Below, in pieces: positions 45,175 through 47,162 of a stretch of 47,162 bases of DNA. A program made the translations under genes and the position numbers. Each line of letters begins with the position of its first letter. The first letter of the stretch is position 1. Below the pieces are notes generated by a model. It had not been told where the DNA came from and made no database searches. It was given only the letters and a program-made list of their open reading frames with translations. The stretch comes from a virus, in IMG/VR virus record IMGVR_UViG_3300019124_000097, positions 1 through 47,162 of that record, one strand, 5' to 3'.

Positions 45175-46216
45175 GGTTCCCGGCGTGAAGTGCTATGTCT
45201 CGAACGGCATAGCCTACGCCTATGACAGGAAGACCGGCACTCGGCTGACGCCCCCACACGCGCTCTATTCGCGGGAATGGTTCGAGGCGCTGGACGCTGC
45301 ACGCGCAAAGGCGAAACCGGTAGAGGAGAAGGGCGGGACCTGGGGTGCGGCCGTCACGGAGTATCGAGCGAGCCCCAAGTTCCTCGACCTCGCACCCCGC
45401 ACGAAGGAGGACTATCAAGCTGTCCTCGATTGGACCAAGCCGCTTCACCCGATGCCGTTGACGCAATGGACGCGCGGGTTCGTGGCGAAGTTGCGCGATA
45501 AGGCCAAACTCAAGAAGGGGCGCCGGTTCGCCAACTATGTGCTCAGCGTCGTGTCCGTGGTGTTCGCTGTCGCCATCGAACGGGAACTGGCAGACACCAA
45601 CCCGGTTCGGGAGGTGAAGAAGATCCGTAAGCCGAAGGGAGAGCCCCGCGCCAACCGGCCATGGGCTCCCGAGGAATGGGAAGCGGTCAAGGCCGCCTGC
45701 CCTCCCCACATCCTGGCCCCGGTCCTCCTAGGGGGCATTCTTGGCTACCGGCAGGGGGAGATCCTGTCAGCCCCGCGCACATCCTACAATCGCAAGACCG
45801 GGCAGCTCAGCCGCATTTCCGCCAAGAGCGGGAAGAAGGTTGTCGTCCAGGCCCCGAAGGCGATCATCGAAGCCCTCGACGCCCTGCCCAAGCACAACGC
45901 CACGACACTGTTCGTGAACACACGCGGCCTGCCGTGGACGGAAGACGGCTTCCGGTCCTCGTTCTTCAAGATCATCCGCAAGCTGGAGGAGGAGGGCAAG
46001 GTGGCGGACGGGCTGACCTTCCACGGTCTGAGGCACACGGCGGCCACCCGGATGCGTCAGCTCGGCTTCGACACCCGCACCATTGCCGACATGCTGGGTC
46101 AGGAGACCGAAGGCATGGCCGGCCACTACTCGCGGGAGGCGGATCTTGAGCCGAAGCTTCGCGGGGTGGTGAAAAAGCTCGACCAGCACACCCACAGAAA
46201 AGCGCAAGACGCTTAG
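45161..46216 (+). CDS. int: Tyrosine integrase
   Basis: 351 aa. Core-binding domain about 60-160 (WGAAVTEYRASPKFLDLAPR). Catalytic domain from about 170: Arg197 in LGYRQGEIL, Lys in SGKKVVV, His288/Arg291 in FHGLRHTAATR, His322/Tyr323 in GHYSREADL. All the key residues are present. Recombines attP with a tRNA-Gln gene, whose 3' fragment is 88 bases downstream. Confidence 0.95.
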   Translation: MKRPKVPGVKCYVSNGIAYAYDRKTGTRLTPPHALYSREWFEALDAARAKAKPVEEKGGTWGAAVTEYRASPKFLDLAPRTKEDYQAVLDWTKPLHPMPLTQWTRGFVAKLRDKAKLKKGRRFANYVLSVVSVVFAVAIERELADTNPVREVKKIRKPKGEPRANRPWAPEEWEAVKAACPPHILAPVLLGGILGYRQGEILSAPRTSYNRKTGQLSRISAKSGKKVVVQAPKAIIEALDALPKHNATTLFVNTRGLPWTEDGFRSSFFKIIRKLEEEGKVADGLTFHGLRHTAATRMRQLGFDTRTIADMLGQETEGMAGHYSREADLEPKLRGVVKKLDQHTHRKAQDA

Positions 46217-46303
46217 ACAAAATGTCGAATTTCTCAATAGTTTGTGGTAACTTTAGACAGAAATCAGGAGGTTAAATGCTTGAGATCAAAGGGATGAAAT
46301 CTG

Positions 46304-46348
46304 ACTCTGACTCCGTTAGTCTTGGTTCGAATCCAGGTCCCCCAGCCA
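46304..46348 (+). other. Attachment site: 3' part of tRNA-Gln(CUG)
   Basis: ACTCTGACTCCGT (anticodon CTG), then CTTGG-TTCGAAT-CCAGG (T arm), TCCCCCA (acceptor) and GCCA end (46345-46348). The 5' half of a tRNA is absent here: the bases before about 46304 are phage DNA. It marks the right attachment junction; the intact tRNA should be left of the window. The precise core is not known. Confidence 0.8.
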
Positions 46349-46850
46349 TCCTTGGTCGTTTCCCCAAAATTCGCTTGAAGGTTCGAAGAGGGCCGCCTCG
46401 TCGTCCGGCGCCCGAGGTTTTGAGTGGGAGCTGTCTAGCTTGCTCCGAAGCGTGAGCAGTCTCCGATGGGAAACTTTCGTCGAAGGTGGCGAATGCTTGA
46501 TTTTGCGAATCTACGCCACAGGTAGCAGCTATCGCCAACTCTGCCTGCGAGGCGCGCCTTGTTCGAGCGACGGCTGAAACGCACCTTCCTGCTCGACCGT
46601 GCGGTCGATGGAAGCTTGATCGCGACGGCCATAACGGCAGCCCTCGCCGCGTTCCTGATCTGCTGCCAGCTCCCCTGAAACGCCGGGTCATAACCCTGCT
46701 GTAGAAGGGCAAGCCGCAGGCCTACCCCCAAAACCTTCAACGGTTCAAAAGGGGATCCCCTTTTGAACCGCCCCCTTGTCGGGGACACTCGTGTCGTGAG
46801 GCGGTTATATTTCCAGAAGTGAGCCACCACTCACACTGCGAGCACCGTCC
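46349..46850. other. Host intergenic DNA after the attachment site
   Basis: About 500 bases without a convincing gene. Minus-strand frames (46272-46712, 46435-46830) have Arg/Ser-rich composition and no ribosome sites. A 30-bp palindrome lies at 46741-46770, followed by a smaller GC stem (CCCC...GGGG). Confidence 0.55.
46741..46770. repeat. 30-bp perfect palindrome
   Basis: Left arm CGGTTCAAAAGGGGA is followed directly by its reverse complement. No T run follows on the plus strand, though both arms hold AAAA/TTTT. It may be a protein-binding or REP-like element. Confidence 0.8.
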
Positions 46851-47162
46851 ATGCGTATTCTGAGTCTATGCGCCCTTGCCGCATCCCTTCTCCTCCCAGG
46901 AAGCGCTTTTGCGCAGAGCGGAGGGTGGGCTTCGACACCCCAGGGGAAAGCGCGCTGGGATGCCTGCTACAAAGAGACGAGACTGATCTATCGGACCCGC
47001 AACATGTCCTTGAGCGACTACCGAGCCACCATCAAGGATGCCCGCCGCGGGCACATGCGAATCTGCATGACCAGGGCCAATCCTCCCGCACCCGTGCGGG
47101 TCGCGGTTCCGACGGACACTCATCCCGAAAGCTCACTGGTGAGCTGGGCAGGCAGCCCCTGA
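46851..47162 (+). CDS. Host small secreted protein
   Basis: 103 aa. Signal peptide MRILSLCALAASLLLPGSAF, cleavage near AFA-QS. Mature part with two Cys (WDACYKETRLIYRTR, MRICMTRANPP) and a basic middle. Common type in Hyphomicrobiales, name unknown. The stop is at the very end of the window; it lies on host DNA beyond the attachment site. Confidence 0.75.
   Translation: MRILSLCALAASLLLPGSAFAQSGGWASTPQGKARWDACYKETRLIYRTRNMSLSDYRATIKDARRGHMRICMTRANPPAPVRVAVPTDTHPESSLVSWAGSP

Noticed and set aside
46272-46712. 146-codon minus frame over the attachment site
   Set aside because: It crosses the tRNA fragment, which explains this DNA better.
46435-46830. 131-codon minus frame in host DNA
   Set aside because: Runs through the 30-bp palindrome, Arg/Ser-rich, no ribosome site or family.
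1-47162. CRISPR array, rRNA or complete tRNA genes
   Set aside because: No regular spaced repeats or rRNA segments were seen; only the tRNA-Gln 3' fragment was found.

Overview
The window holds almost all of one temperate siphovirus prophage (lambda/HK97-like tail and head genes) and, at its right end, a short stretch of host chromosome. The host is probably a high-GC alphaproteobacterium of the Hyphomicrobiales; Methylobacteriaceae such as Microvirga or Methylobacterium is an inference. The evidence is the protein families seen: GTA-type tail chaperone, DUF2312/GapR, an EcfG-like ECF sigma factor, P27 terminase small subunit, DUF3467 and small RTX proteins. The integrase (45161-46216) lies next to a 3' fragment of a tRNA-Gln(CUG) gene (about 46304-46348), which marks the right attachment site. 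The left end, where an intact tRNA is predicted, lies before position 1.

Layout, left to right. 1-1056: O-acyltransferase (+). 1080-2921: lysis cassette (-). 3001-3378: lipoprotein moron (+). 3375-14541: tail fibre, small tail-tip proteins, J-like hub, NlpC/P60, DUF1833, M-like protein and tape measure (-). 14552-17488: AT-richer accessory island inserted between the tape measure and its chaperones (secreted protein, HEPN-like protein, HigB-HigA-DUF3467 operon). 17489-27257: tail chaperones with a lambda-type -1 frameshift, tail tube, connectors, portal, protease-capsid fusion and terminase (-). 27604-27933: HNH packaging nuclease. 28105-30955: second moron block (RTX protein, membrane protein, small secreted proteins). 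30995-36492: a NusG-like factor, an ECF sigma factor, the replication module and CII/Cro-type regulators (-). 36565-37299: CI repressor (+). 37296-38783: Zn-ribbon protein and a second RTX protein (-). 38922-46216: the rightward early operon (recombination proteins, HNH, many small genes, excisionase-like protein, integrase). 46349-47162: host DNA.

How it works together. CI faces a Cro-like gene. The same 17-bp operator (TGCTAC-N5-GTAGCA) sits at the same place in two near-identical promoters, one for the leftward Cro/CII/replication operon and one for the rightward operon, so one repressor should silence both. The leftward operon ends with an ECF sigma factor and a NusG-like protein, which looks like a late-gene switch. 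The minus-strand late region contains several intrinsic terminators: one in the endolysin gene, two between chaperone and tape measure, and one below the nusG-like gene. Processive antitermination by the NusG-like protein is therefore an attractive but untested model.

Start codons were refined from Shine-Dalgarno sites and ATGA/TGATG overlaps where possible. Functions come from recognising families by eye; no database search was run.
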